This document shows, one piece after another, positions 26,622 to 34,873 of a stretch of DNA of 64,000 nt. Numbering within the stretch: position 1 is the first letter of the stretch; each line of letters starts with the position of its first letter. Under the pieces are notes generated by a model. It was not told the DNA's origin. It was given only the letters and a program-made list of their open reading frames with translations, and made no database searches. The translations under genes were made by a program, and so were the position numbers. Where the stretch lies: the NCBI GenBank assembly GCA_017936785.1, contig JAGBEV010000012.1, positions 1-64,000 on the forward strand. Direction: 5' to 3'. The stretch comes from Lachnospiraceae bacterium (lineage in GTDB: Bacteria; Bacillota; Clostridia; Lachnospirales; Lachnospiraceae).

Positions 26622-27521
26622 ATGCCATTGACCATCAAGCAATTAAAAGTAAAATACGGAAAACAGACAGCATTGGAGATCTGTGGGCCCATTTCTTTTG
26701 AAAAGGGAGACAGGATCGGAATCATCGGTTCGAACGGTGCGGGAAAAACTACATTGGTAAAAGCAATCCTGGGGCTTGTTGATTATGAAGGAAGGATTGT
26801 GACGCAGCTGACGCCGGAGCAGATGGCTGCACATATGCAGTTTAATGAATATGCAGTTACCATGCCGGTAAAGTACATTATGGAAACAATACTGAATACA
26901 AAGATCAGGGAAAATAAAAAGCTGCAGGAATTGATCTCTTTCTTTGATTTTGAAGGCTGTCTTTCCAAGAAATTCAGTTCCCTGTCGGGAGGGCAGAAAC
27001 AACGCTTTACTATTATTATGGTAATGCTTCAAAATGCAGAGCTGACATTTTATGATGAAGTAACATCAGGACTGGATTTTGAAACCAGACAGAAACTGAT
27101 GGAAAAACTGGTGGAATGGTATCAGGGGAAGGATAACACTCTTTTGGTTGTTTCCCACTATTATGAGGAATTGGAGCAGCTGGCGGATAAAATCCTGATT
27201 TTGGATCAGGGGAAAGTGATCGCCTATGGGAAAAAGGAGCAGTTGTTTCAAACCTTTTGCGGAAATGCGGTCTTTATTTTGGAAAATGAAAAAAGAAACC
27301 GGGAGCTGGCTGAGAAATTTACGAAACTGAAATCACCGGACCATTTAATTGCAATATCCTGTAGAAACAGGGAAGAGGAAGAAAAAATACTATCGCTTTT
27401 AGTCAGCCATGATGTAAATTTTAAACGAAGTAACTGTGATATTGAAATCATGTATGCCAATGCAAAAGAAAAATTCTATGAGCAGAAGGGAGAAAAGGAA
27501 AATGAAGGAAAGAAAATGTGA
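26622..27521 (+). CDS. ABC transporter ATP-binding protein (ABC-2 exporter)
   Basis: This 299-residue ATPase shows Walker A GSNGAGKTT (36-44), signature LSGGQKQR (121-128), Walker B LTFYDE (141-146), D-loop SGLD and the switch His in VVSHYYEEL. A C-terminal extension of about 80 residues follows the nucleotide-binding domain, as in CcmA/NatA-type exporters. The frame opens at GTG 26598, but GAAAGAGGGGAG serves ATG 26622. It overlaps the permease gene by 20 bases and follows the kinase stop by one base. The substrate is unknown; a peptide or antibiotic is a reasonable guess from the two-component context. Confidence 0.9.
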   Translation: MPLTIKQLKVKYGKQTALEICGPISFEKGDRIGIIGSNGAGKTTLVKAILGLVDYEGRIVTQLTPEQMAAHMQFNEYAVTMPVKYIMETILNTKIRENKKLQELISFFDFEGCLSKKFSSLSGGQKQRFTIIMVMLQNAELTFYDEVTSGLDFETRQKLMEKLVEWYQGKDNTLLVVSHYYEELEQLADKILILDQGKVIAYGKKEQLFQTFCGNAVFILENEKRNRELAEKFTKLKSPDHLIAISCRNREEEEKILSLLVSHDVNFKRSNCDIEIMYANAKEKFYEQKGEKENEGKKM

Positions 27522-28272
27522 CCTGAGTCTGATCATCTATGAATTAAGGAATATAAATGGGAATTTATTTGTTCACTTTTTTGGAATCATATTTCCTATT
27601 TTATTGTCCATCATTCTATCAAAAGCAATAGGGGATCAGGTCCCAAAGGAGGCGAGTCAGGAGGCTGTAACTACAGTTATGCTTACCATGACTTTGGTAA
27701 TGCCAATGTCAATTATGCTCATAGGATATGGAGCTCTTTATTCTCAGGAAGTGGAAAGGGGAATTCCCATGAGAATGCATCTTTTCGGGCTGGGAGAAAA
27801 GAGCATTATGATGGCAAAGATCATTGCTCATCTTATTTTCTTAACTATTGCATTTGTTGTGTTTGGGGTATTTCAGTTTCTGTTTATGGATATCCAAAAG
27901 CCGGCTCTTTCATCTTTTTTTTGCTTAGTGATATCACTTTATTTGCTGGGGATTTTGTTCCTGATCCTGGCACATGCAATTTCTAATATATTTAAAAAAT
28001 TTGGGATTACCTTTGGGATCGTGATGTTTCTTTATTTTATATTTATGATCTTAAGCGGCATGATGGGAGTGCGGATGGAACAACTTCCTGAAGGAATGCA
28101 GAAAATAGTAAAAACCCTCCCCATGTCCTATATCAGTAATGATTTCATAGAATTCTGGCAGGGAGGGTCCTATAACTTTATGCCGTTTATCCAGTCCTTT
28201 ATCTTTTTGGGAGCTGTTTCGGGAATTCTCCTGTTATATTCTCTATATAAGAACAGAAGAGTAGTTAAATAG
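27502..28272 (+). CDS. ABC-2 type permease
   Basis: This 256-residue membrane protein has about six hydrophobic segments, including LFVHFFGIIFPILLSIIL, MPMSIMLIGYGALYSQEVERG, IAHLIFLTIAFVVFGVF and a final FIFLGAVSGILLLYSLY. The cytoplasmic loop SQEVERGIPMRM is the typical ABC-2 segment next to the ATPase. ATG 27502 is chosen over 27436 because GGGAGAAAAGGAA precedes it. It ends 1 base before the stop of the oppositely oriented gene at 28274, with no terminator between them. Confidence 0.88.
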   Translation: MKERKCDLSLIIYELRNINGNLFVHFFGIIFPILLSIILSKAIGDQVPKEASQEAVTTVMLTMTLVMPMSIMLIGYGALYSQEVERGIPMRMHLFGLGEKSIMMAKIIAHLIFLTIAFVVFGVFQFLFMDIQKPALSSFFCLVISLYLLGILFLILAHAISNIFKKFGITFGIVMFLYFIFMILSGMMGVRMEQLPEGMQKIVKTLPMSYISNDFIEFWQGGSYNFMPFIQSFIFLGAVSGILLLYSLYKNRRVVK

Positions 28273-28273
28273 A

Positions 28274-28513
28274 TTATACGCTTTCATGGAAAGTTCTGCT
28301 GATGACATCTGCCTGCTGTTCCGGTGTCAGTTTGATAAAGTTTACGGCATAGCCGGAAACGCGGATGGTCAGCTGAGGATACTTTTCAGGGTTTTTCTGG
28401 GCATCTAAAAGAGTGTCACGGTTTAATACGTTCACATTTAAATGATGTCCGCCCTTGGAAGCATATCCGTCCAATAAGTTTACTAAATTATCTACCTGTG
28501 CTTTGTTTTCCAT
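28274..28513 (-). CDS. Stand-alone glycyl-radical protein (mini GrcA/YfiD, pyruvate formate-lyase C-terminus)
   Basis: This 79-residue protein is nearly all pyruvate formate-lyase C-terminal domain: [21 protein letters not shown], then [19 protein letters not shown] with the radical Gly at 54, then the final helix SRTFHESV. E. coli GrcA (YfiD) is a 127-residue spare part that restores PFL after oxygen cleaves it at the radical Gly; this version lacks the N-terminal extension of that protein. On the - strand GGAGG precedes the ATG and upstream sequence is promoter-like, so it is a gene of its own, not a PFL fragment. No PFL or activase gene is in the window. Confidence 0.85.
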   Translation of the reverse strand: MENKAQVDNLVNLLDGYASKGGHHLNVNVLNRDTLLDAQKNPEKYPQLTIRVSGYAVNFIKLTPEQQADVISRTFHESV

Positions 28514-28666
28514 AGTTCAATACCTCCATTTTTAAATATAAAACAATAACAGTAATTATTACTATAATTATATATTAGCAGAATTATGAAATTAGTCCAG
28601 TGTTTTTATGGAATTTATTGTATTTTTGAGGATACAATAAAGAATCGAAAAAACGTTAATAAATTG

Positions 28667-28695
28667 TTGACGAAGATTAAAATAAATGCTAGTAT
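28667..28695 (+). promoter_or_regulatory. Sigma-A promoter of the Rpn-like gene
   Basis: TTGACG (28667-28672) and TAGTAT (28690-28695) are 17 bases apart. The start would be near 28702, leaving a 5' leader of roughly 168 bases. The rest of the 28514-28870 gap holds the - strand promoter region of the glycyl-radical gene (TGGACT/TAATAT on the complement of about 28570-28600, weak) and the hairpins described separately. Confidence 0.6.
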
Positions 28696-28767
28696 TTTAT
28701 AAAAGCATATATTTCTATTATTCTTTTTGCACAATTTAAGTGCATTCTATTTTCTGCCGAAAGGCGT

Positions 28768-28853
28768 CTTGAAATCAGTGCTTTTAAAATCCAATCACAC
28801 AATTTTAAAAGCAGGAGTTTCAAGAAGCGGAAAACACAAAAGGTAACTCCTGC
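28768..28853 (+). promoter_or_regulatory. Two mutually exclusive hairpins in the leader of the Rpn-like gene
   Basis: Hairpin A: CTTGAAA (28768-28774) and GCTTTTAAAAT (28780-28790) pair with ATTTTAAAAGC (28802-28812) and TTTCAAG (28818-28824). Hairpin B: GCAGGAGTT (28811-28819) pairs with AACTCCTGC (28845-28853), ending just before the AAGGAGG ribosome-binding site. They share bases 28811-28819, so only one can form. This could be an attenuator-like switch or the remains of a mobile-element end. Confidence 0.6.
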
Positions 28854-28869
28854 CATAAGGAGGCTGCCT

Positions 28870-29574
28870 ATGAAAAATAAAAATGAACTGCAGGAACAGA
28901 AAAAGTACAAGGACACAGTATTTCGACTGCTGTTTAGCGAGAAGAAAAGAGCGTTGGATTTGTTTTACATAGCTGATATTTTGCAGAAAATGTTTATGGA
29001 TAAGACACTTTACAGCAGTAAGAGGATTACCATACCGAATCCCAATTTTATAGTATTTTATAACGGAATGAGGGAGATGCCTGAGAAGGTGGAAATGAAA
29101 CTGTCCGATAGCTTTGCACTTCCTGCTGACAATCCTTCATTGGAATTGAAAGTGACCGTGTTAAACATCAATCCGGGAATGAATGAGAAGTTAAAGGAAA
29201 AATGCCAGGACTTAAAACAGTATATGATTTATATTGAAACGGTCAGGAAATATGCTAAAAACATGAGCTTAAAGGAAGCTGTTACAAAGGCGGTAAACGA
29301 ATGTATTCAAGGAAATATATTGAGAGATTTTCTTATGGAGCAGAAATCTGAGGTGATCAAGATGAGTATTTATGAATTTGATGAAGAGCGTGAAATGAAG
29401 CTGATCCGGGAAGACGAACGGGAAATCGGACGGGAAGAAGGAAGAACAGAAGGAGAACATCGCATGCTTATGCTTAATAAGCATCTGTTAGCTGATGACC
29501 GTATGGAAGATTTAAAAAGAGCTTTGGAAGAGGAAGAATATCGAAGAGCATTATATCAGGAGTATAGTCTTTAA
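28870..29574 (+). pseudogene. Rpn/PD-(D/E)XK-transposase family protein, internally deleted
   Basis: This 234-residue protein has the start (KYKDTVFRLLFSEKKRAL) and the later part (LFYIADILQKMFMDKTLYSSKRITIPNPNFIVFYNG, VTVLNINPGMN, YIETVRKYAKNMSLKEAVTKAVNECI, RTEGEHRMLML) of the Rpn-like family common in Lachnospiraceae. From memory of the family, about 60-70 residues are missing in frame after residue 25, the part carrying the conserved Asp of the nuclease core, so catalytic activity is doubtful. The frame is otherwise open, with a good ribosome-binding site (AAGGAGG), so a protein may still be made. Function of the intact family: recombination-promoting nuclease. Confidence 0.6.
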
Positions 29575-29652
29575 TTTTCAATTGAAATAAAACATATTTT
29601 TATTAGAAAGTTGTAAAATTCAGAGATATATGTCTTAATAGGATTAAAAATG

Positions 29653-29700
29653 AAAAAGAAGCATTTTTGGCATTAAAAAGTGTCAAGGGTGCTTTTTTTG
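29653..29700 (+). terminator. Possible terminator after the Rpn-like gene
   Basis: An A-rich segment ending GAAGCA (29658-29663) can pair with TGCTTTTTTT (29690-29699), with an inner TTTTT/AAAAA pairing. The U-tract is good but the stem is A+T-rich. Confidence 0.45.
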
Positions 29701-29744
29701 TCTGCGTTTTTGATTGCAAAGATAAAATAATCTTTTTGAAATTG

Positions 29745-29773
29745 GTCATAAACCTGTCCCCGCCACATATATT
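29745..29773 (+). promoter_or_regulatory. SigE-type sporulation promoter of the spoIIIA operon
   Basis: GTCATAA (29745-29751), a 14-base spacer and CATATATT (29766-29773) resemble the mother-cell sigma-E consensus (-35 with ATA, -10 CATAnAnT). The spoIIIA operon is sigma-E dependent in Bacillus, which supports the call. Confidence 0.6.
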
Positions 29774-29805
29774 TTTTTAAGGACAGACTTACAGGCGGTG
29801 GACAC

Positions 29806-30798
29806 ATGGACAAGACGGAGACCATTAAAAATTTATTTCCCAGAGAATTTCATAGGATGCTTATACATCTGCCGGATATTATAGGCGGCTTGCAGGAGAT
29901 CAGGCTCAGGGTTAACTGCCCCTGTATTTTTATTGTGGACAGAGTGGAACAATATCCTGACAGAAACGGGGAATTCTCACACAGCAGGGAAAGGGCGGCG
30001 GTTTTAAGTAAAGAGGAAATAGCCGCAGTTTTTAATCATATCTGCAATTATTCTCCTTATGCCTATGAAAGCCAGCTTCGCCAGGGGTATCTGACTGTGG
30101 CGGGAGGCCACAGGGTGGGAATCTTCGGGCAGGCGGTCATGGAGGGTGGTCAGGTTGCCTTGATAAAGCAGGTGCAGTTTTTACATATCAGAATTGTCCA
30201 TGAGGTCCGGGGTGTGGCAAAAGACATTCTTCCTTACTTATATGAAGGAGGACAATTTTTAAACACTCTTGTGATCTCGCCTCCCGGTGCAGGCAAGACG
30301 ACCATGCTGCGGGATATTGCAAGAATGGCATCCGATGGAAACCGGTATCATCCGGGAATGCAGGTCTGTATCATCGATGAACGTTCTGAAATTGCAGGAA
30401 GTTTCATGGGAGTTCCCCAAACCCATGTGGGCATCAGAAGTGATGTATTGGACGGATGCCCTAAAGCCATCGGCATGTTAATGGCAGTACGGGCTATGGG
30501 ACCACAGCTTATTGTGGTAGATGAATTGGGATTGGATGCGGATTATGAAGCTCTTTATTGTGCTTCCGGATGCGGTATTAATCTGCTTGCATCCATACAC
30601 GGAAATGATCTGACAGATGCAGCAAAAAAGCATATGGATAAAAAAGCAGTTTTCCGGGAAATTTTCCAAAGATTCATAATCTTAAACTGGAAAAAAGAGC
30701 ATGGAAGATTTGGGCAGCAATGGAAAGTGCTGAATGAGAAAGGAGAGCAAATCGCACAAAAGACAGATAGCGCAGAAAAAAAGGAGGTAAAGCCATGA
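29806..30798 (+). CDS. spoIIIAA: Stage III sporulation protein AA (ATPase)
   Basis: This 330-residue AAA/VirB11-like ATPase powers the SpoIIIA-SpoIIQ channel between mother cell and forespore. Walker A PPGAGKTT is near residue 163; Walker B is LIVVDELG near 236. The N-terminal segments EIRLRVNCPC and the SPYAYESQLRQGYLTVAGGHRVG block are typical of the family. AGGCGGTGG precedes the ATG. It is first in an eight-gene operon with overlapping cistrons; its stop overlaps spoIIIAB by 4 bases. Confidence 0.95.
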   Translation: MDKTETIKNLFPREFHRMLIHLPDIIGGLQEIRLRVNCPCIFIVDRVEQYPDRNGEFSHSRERAAVLSKEEIAAVFNHICNYSPYAYESQLRQGYLTVAGGHRVGIFGQAVMEGGQVALIKQVQFLHIRIVHEVRGVAKDILPYLYEGGQFLNTLVISPPGAGKTTMLRDIARMASDGNRYHPGMQVCIIDERSEIAGSFMGVPQTHVGIRSDVLDGCPKAIGMLMAVRAMGPQLIVVDELGLDADYEALYCASGCGINLLASIHGNDLTDAAKKHMDKKAVFREIFQRFIILNWKKEHGRFGQQWKVLNEKGEQIAQKTDSAEKKEVKP

Positions 30799-31304
30799 GG
30801 ATTCTGGGTGGTATGATTTTTCTTTTGGGAACCGTTGGGTTTGGAATATTTCAATCCCTTTCCTACGAAAAAGGAATTGAATCTTTAAAGCAGGCGGCGG
30901 ATATGATGCGGTATCTGATTGCGCAGATCCAGGTGGAAAACGCATCTTTGCCGGAAAGTATCTGCAAGGTTTCCGTCAGGATGGACGGGCCCATCGCAAA
31001 TGTTCTCCAAAATGTCCAAAAAAGAAACAATAAAAATGACGGAAAACCGTTATTTGAAATCTGGCAGGAAGAAATGTCAGGACTGGAAGAGTTTTTTTCT
31101 GCAAAGGATCTGGATCTGCTGGTCCATATCTTTGACCAGACCGGCTTTTACGATACGAAGACACAATTGCAGCGGCTTCAGATGAATCTGGAAATATTTA
31201 CGGAAGAGATCAAATCAATGGAAGGGCAGAGAGAAAATCGATGCCGCCTGTATCAGTCTATGGGGCTGATGGTTGGAATTTTTGTCATAATTTTACTTTG
31301 GTAG
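30795..31304 (+). CDS. spoIIIAB: Stage III sporulation protein AB
   Basis: This is a 169-residue membrane protein of the SpoIIIA channel, resembling the type II secretion GspF fold. A short N-terminal membrane segment (MRILGGMIFLLGTVGFGIF) is followed by a helical cytoplasmic domain (IEVLKQAADMMRYL-like region through GLEEFFSAKDLDLL) and a C-terminal membrane span (GLMVGIFVIILLW). AAAGGAGG lies within the end of spoIIIAA. Size and gene order match the family. Confidence 0.92.
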   Translation: MRILGGMIFLLGTVGFGIFQSLSYEKGIESLKQAADMMRYLIAQIQVENASLPESICKVSVRMDGPIANVLQNVQKRNNKNDGKPLFEIWQEEMSGLEEFFSAKDLDLLVHIFDQTGFYDTKTQLQRLQMNLEIFTEEIKSMEGQRENRCRLYQSMGLMVGIFVIILLW

Positions 31305-31315
31305 GAGATAGATGC

Positions 31316-31510
31316 ATGAGCATTGGGATACTGTTTAAAATTGCAGCGGTAGGAATTCTGGTTACCATATTGAACCAGGTGTTAAAACATAGCGGAAAAG
31401 AAGAACATGCCTATTTGGTCAGCCTGTGCGGTTTTATCATTGTACTGACCTGGGTACTGCCTTTTATCGTGGATTTATTTCAGACTATGGAGAATCTGTT
31501 TTCTTTATAG
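31316..31510 (+). CDS. spoIIIAC: Stage III sporulation protein AC
   Basis: This is a 64-residue membrane protein with two hydrophobic helices (ILFKIAAVGILVTILNQVL and YLVSLCGFIIVLTWVLPFIV). The KHSGKEEHAYLVSL loop is characteristic. The open frame extends to 31241 over spoIIIAB, but GTAGGAG places the start at ATG 31316, giving the expected family size of about 65 residues. Third in the spoIIIA operon. Confidence 0.93.
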   Translation: MSIGILFKIAAVGILVTILNQVLKHSGKEEHAYLVSLCGFIIVLTWVLPFIVDLFQTMENLFSL

Positions 31511-31547
31511 ATATTAAAGAATTCAAAAGGCAGGAGGTAATTATGGC

Positions 31548-31931
31548 ATGGAAATTGTAAAGATCGGATTGCTGGGGCTGGTTTCTGTGGGAATCGCTTT
31601 GATGATCAAACAGACCAGACCGGAATACGCTTATTTGTTTATGGTATGCGCAGGACTATTTGTATTTTATCTTTGTTTTGATACATTTATGGCGGTGGCG
31701 GATATGACAAAACAAATTGGGGAAAGTGTGGGAAACTATGATAAATATATTCAATTATTGCTGAAAATCATAGGAATTTCATATATCAGCGAATTTTGCA
31801 GCGGAATGTGTCAGGATGCCGGATACCAGACATTGGGAAAGCAGATTGAAACTGCCGGAAAGTTTTGTGTACTTCTCACAGGACTGCCTGTATTCTTTAC
31901 GCTGATCGATACCATCAGGGAGTATTTTTAA
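31548..31931 (+). CDS. spoIIIAD: Stage III sporulation protein AD
   Basis: This is a 127-residue membrane protein with about four hydrophobic segments. MEIVKIGLLGLVSVGIALMIKQTRPEYA is a classical SpoIIIAD start and the C-terminal LLKIIGISYISEFCSGMCQDAGY is the conserved family block. A nearby ATG at 31543 runs into a stop after five codons, so 31548 is the start. Its stop overlaps the spoIIIAE ATG by one base (TAATG). Confidence 0.93.
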   Translation: MEIVKIGLLGLVSVGIALMIKQTRPEYAYLFMVCAGLFVFYLCFDTFMAVADMTKQIGESVGNYDKYIQLLLKIIGISYISEFCSGMCQDAGYQTLGKQIETAGKFCVLLTGLPVFFTLIDTIREYF

Positions 31932-32983
31932 TGGAAGAAAAATTGCTGTCCGCTTTGGATTTGGGAAATTTAAACGGATTTTTAGATTCCATATTGTATG
32001 GGGAAAGTATAACAGTAGAAGAGTTGTTAAAGGAACTGATGTCAGGGGATGTTTCTTCCTTTACAAAGCTGTTGGGGGAGTATGCCCATCAGGTGTTTTT
32101 TGGAAATCTAAAACAATGCAGGGATCTGTTTCTGGGAATCATGCTTCTGGGAATCTTTGCCATTGTCTTAAGCAGTATGTCGGATTTATTTTCCAACAGC
32201 CAGATAGCTGTGTTTTCCAGATATTTTGTTTTCATGTTCGTTTCCCTGCTGCTTCTGAAATGTTTTGTGGGTTCCTATGAATCGGCAAAAACTCTTCTGG
32301 AAGAAATGGAAAGCTTTACAGGAGCCCTTATGCCGGTATTTTGCATAGCTTTGGGAATGTCAAACGGAACTGTCACGGCGGTGGCACATTATGAATTGCA
32401 GTTGTTTTTATTGTTTCTGGTACAAAAAATCCTCATTACCATTTTGCTTCCGTTGGTACAGGTATACTGTATGCTCCATGTAATGAATCAGTTACCTGAG
32501 GGTAACAGATTTGGAGGGATCATGGCTTTGATCAAAAAGATCATAGTCTTTGTGACTAAGGCAAGCTTATTTGCTTCCATCGGCGGGAGCATGATGCAGG
32601 CAGCCATCATGCCTTCTGTAGACGGATTTAGGAATCAGCTTTTTATAAAAACAGTATCGCTTTTTCCGGGGCTGGGAGATTATGCAGATGCCATTGGTGA
32701 AATGGTCCTTCAGGGTGCGTCCCTGATCAAAAACAGCATTGGTATTATAGGAATTTTTATTTTGATCATCATGTGCATCAGGCCGGTGTTAGTTACTCTT
32801 ATGTATGGCTGTGTGATCCGCCTTGCATCTGCACTGCTGCAGTTATCGGGAGAAAAGAAATTTACAAGTCATATATGGAAAATGGCAGACAGTTTTTTTC
32901 TTCTTGCAAGAATACAGTTTTTCGGCGGCGGTATTTTCTTTGTATCCATCGCTGTTGCTACAGTAGCATTTTACCGGAGGTAG
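31931..32983 (+). CDS. spoIIIAE: Stage III sporulation protein AE
   Basis: This is a 350-residue polytopic membrane protein of the sporulation channel, with about seven hydrophobic stretches including LFLGIMLLGIFAIVLSSM and SIGIIGIFILIIMCIRPVLV. The frame opens at 31865 but the start at 31931 (MEEKLLSALDLGN) couples with the spoIIIAD stop. The periplasmic N-terminal signal region of Bacillus SpoIIIAE is shorter here. spoIIIAF follows after 3 bases with CGGAGG in the end of this gene. Confidence 0.92.
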   Translation: MEEKLLSALDLGNLNGFLDSILYGESITVEELLKELMSGDVSSFTKLLGEYAHQVFFGNLKQCRDLFLGIMLLGIFAIVLSSMSDLFSNSQIAVFSRYFVFMFVSLLLLKCFVGSYESAKTLLEEMESFTGALMPVFCIALGMSNGTVTAVAHYELQLFLLFLVQKILITILLPLVQVYCMLHVMNQLPEGNRFGGIMALIKKIIVFVTKASLFASIGGSMMQAAIMPSVDGFRNQLFIKTVSLFPGLGDYADAIGEMVLQGASLIKNSIGIIGIFILIIMCIRPVLVTLMYGCVIRLASALLQLSGEKKFTSHIWKMADSFFLLARIQFFGGGIFFVSIAVATVAFYRR

Positions 32984-32986
32984 GTT

Positions 32987-33373
32987 ATGGGATCTTATTT
33001 GGAAAGACTATGTATTTTCATCTGTTTAGGAGATTTATTGGCAAATTTTCTGCCTTCTTCCAAATTTGAAAAGCTGTACCGGTATGTTGCAGGAATATTG
33101 ATCCTGCTTCTGGTCATAGAGCCTTTAGGGAAAGATGTGTCAAAGCTGATGGAAGAAGAAGGGAACGGTCTGGAGAAAACCTTTGAAGAAAGAATTGCAG
33201 GACAGGATCTGCTTTGGGATGCCGGGAAGGGGACAGATCGTATAAAAGAAGAAACGGAAAGGATGACAGAAGCTTATTTGGGACAATTAACGGAAGAAGA
33301 AATAGCGGAAGAACTTACGGATTATGGCTATGAAATTGAATCGGAAGAAGGAGCGGATAAAAAAGTTGAATAA
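32987..33373 (+). CDS. spoIIIAF: Stage III sporulation protein AF
   Basis: This is a 128-residue protein with two N-terminal membrane helices (LERLCIFICLGDLLANFLPSS, YVAGILILLLVIEPL) followed by an acidic helical domain exposed on the mother-cell or intermembrane side. The LxxY.RYV.GILLLL.V..PL pattern is the usual SpoIIIAF N-terminus. Its end overlaps an alternative, longer start of spoIIIAG, but the preferred spoIIIAG start lies 49 bases downstream. Confidence 0.88.
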   Translation: MGSYLERLCIFICLGDLLANFLPSSKFEKLYRYVAGILILLLVIEPLGKDVSKLMEEEGNGLEKTFEERIAGQDLLWDAGKGTDRIKEETERMTEAYLGQLTEEEIAEELTDYGYEIESEEGADKKVE

Positions 33374-33422
33374 ATTGCAGGATTCAGAAAAGGAAAAAGG
33401 AAATGTGCAGGGAGGAAGGGCT

Positions 33423-34040
33423 ATGGAAAAATGGAAGCAGCTATGCGGGAAAATAGGAAAAGACCGCTTTTTGATCCTCATCATCGGCGGGCTTCTGCTT
33501 TTGGTCATCACTTATCCGCTGCCTTCCGGTACAAAAGGAGAGGCAGATCAGGATAAAACCATTCAAAATATCAGCAGCAGGACATCCGGGAGCACCTCTG
33601 ATAGCCAGAAGGCGGCAGTGGCGGGGGAAGATAACTATATTGACAAAATGGAATCCCGCCTTTCTCGGGTTTTGTCCAATATCTATGGGGCAGGAAAAGT
33701 AAAAGTATTTATTTCCCTTTCTGACTATGGGACCAGCGTTGTGGAAAAAGATGTTTCCTACACACGAAATAATGAGGAAAAGGAAGGGGGAGATCTGCAG
33801 AATACGGTGACCCTCATAACCGAAAACAATGAGGAAACTGTTTATACCGCCGATGAAAAGGGAAATGATGTACCTTTTGTCAACAAAATCACAGCTCCTA
33901 AGGTGGAAGGGGTGCTGGTGGTTGCAGAGGGCGGAGGGAATCAATCGGTGGTACAGGAAATGAAAGAGGCAATTATGGCATTATTCGGAATCGAGGAACA
34001 TAAAATAAAAGTAGTAAAGATGAAAGGTGAAGAAAGATGA
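33423..34040 (+). CDS. spoIIIAG: Stage III sporulation protein AG
   Basis: This is a 205-residue ring-forming protein of the intermembrane channel. One membrane helix (FLILIIGGLLLLVITYPL, about 17-34) is followed by a Ser/Lys-rich linker and a RBM-type domain containing GAGKVKVFISLSDYGTSVVEKD and the conserved APKVEGVLVVAEGGGN. GGGAGGAAGGGCT precedes ATG 33423, preferred over the in-frame ATG at 33324. The stop overlaps spoIIIAH by 4 bases. Confidence 0.93.
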   Translation: MEKWKQLCGKIGKDRFLILIIGGLLLLVITYPLPSGTKGEADQDKTIQNISSRTSGSTSDSQKAAVAGEDNYIDKMESRLSRVLSNIYGAGKVKVFISLSDYGTSVVEKDVSYTRNNEEKEGGDLQNTVTLITENNEETVYTADEKGNDVPFVNKITAPKVEGVLVVAEGGGNQSVVQEMKEAIMALFGIEEHKIKVVKMKGEER

Positions 34041-34873
34041 AAGGAAAATTTGATGTAAAAAAGCTGTGGAAGCGGAACCAGATTATGATAACAGCTTTGG
34101 CACTTATGATTGCCATTGCAGGTTATCTGAACTTTACCGGAAAACAGATTGATGATGAGATCCTTTTTACCACATCGGCGCAGTTTGAGGAGGCAGATGC
34201 CGGTCTGGTGGAGGAAACGGTGCCCACAGATGCCCAGTCTGTTTATGATGAAAATGCGGGATTATACGATATTTCCGATGAAGATGCAAAATACTATACG
34301 GAAATTGAAAGTCTGGATGAGGATATCAGCCTGTCATCAGTGGAAGGGCTGGACGAGGAAACAGCAGAAACCATTTCCCAGTCAGAAGATCTGGGTGTAA
34401 CGGCAGATGCCGCAGATACTGTAGTGAATGATGAAATGGCATTGGAAACCGGCGTTGAAACCGCACAGGCAGAAGGAGAAGAGATTCCAGGAGAAGCAGT
34501 ATTTACCAATACGGTATCCGTCACATCATTAGCAGAGGCTAACTTGATGAAGGAACAGACAAGGGCGCAAAATAAGGCTGCGTTGATGGACATTATCAAC
34601 AATGAAAATATTTCTGATGCTGCAAAGCAGGAAGCAGTAAACAGTATGATCGCCCTGACGGATCTGGCGCAGAAGGAATGTGAAACCTTAGTAATGCTGG
34701 AAGCCAAAGGATTTCCCCAGGCAGTTGTAAGCATTAACGGAGATACTGTAGATGTCTGCATCGGTATGAACGAACTGACCCAGGCACAGATTGCCCAGAT
34801 CGAAGACATCGTCAAAAGAAAAACCGGCATTGCCGCAGAAAATATTATCATCTCCCCTGTAGGAGAAAATTAG
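34037..34873 (+). CDS. spoIIIAH: Stage III sporulation protein AH
   Basis: This is a 278-residue protein that, in Bacillus, pairs with forespore SpoIIQ to bridge the two membranes. A single membrane helix (QIMITALALMIAIAGYLNF, about 12-30) precedes a long acidic linker (about 40-155, Glu/Asp/Ala-rich) and a YscJ/RBM-type domain at the end (MDIINNENISDAAKQEAVNSMIAL, GFPQAVVSINGDTVDVCI). It is longer than Bacillus SpoIIIAH (about 218 residues) because of the linker. Last gene of the operon; no terminator recognised. Confidence 0.92.
   Translation: MKGKFDVKKLWKRNQIMITALALMIAIAGYLNFTGKQIDDEILFTTSAQFEEADAGLVEETVPTDAQSVYDENAGLYDISDEDAKYYTEIESLDEDISLSSVEGLDEETAETISQSEDLGVTADAADTVVNDEMALETGVETAQAEGEEIPGEAVFTNTVSVTSLAEANLMKEQTRAQNKAALMDIINNENISDAAKQEAVNSMIALTDLAQKECETLVMLEAKGFPQAVVSINGDTVDVCIGMNELTQAQIAQIEDIVKRKTGIAAENIIISPVGEN

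Noticed and set aside
29753-29805. Palindrome TGTCC(C)CGCC / GGCGGTGGACA that could mask the spoIIIAA ribosome-binding site
   Set aside because: If the SigE-type promoter at 29745-29773 is right, the left arm lies upstream of the transcript start, so the RNA hairpin cannot form. A DNA-level operator remains possible.
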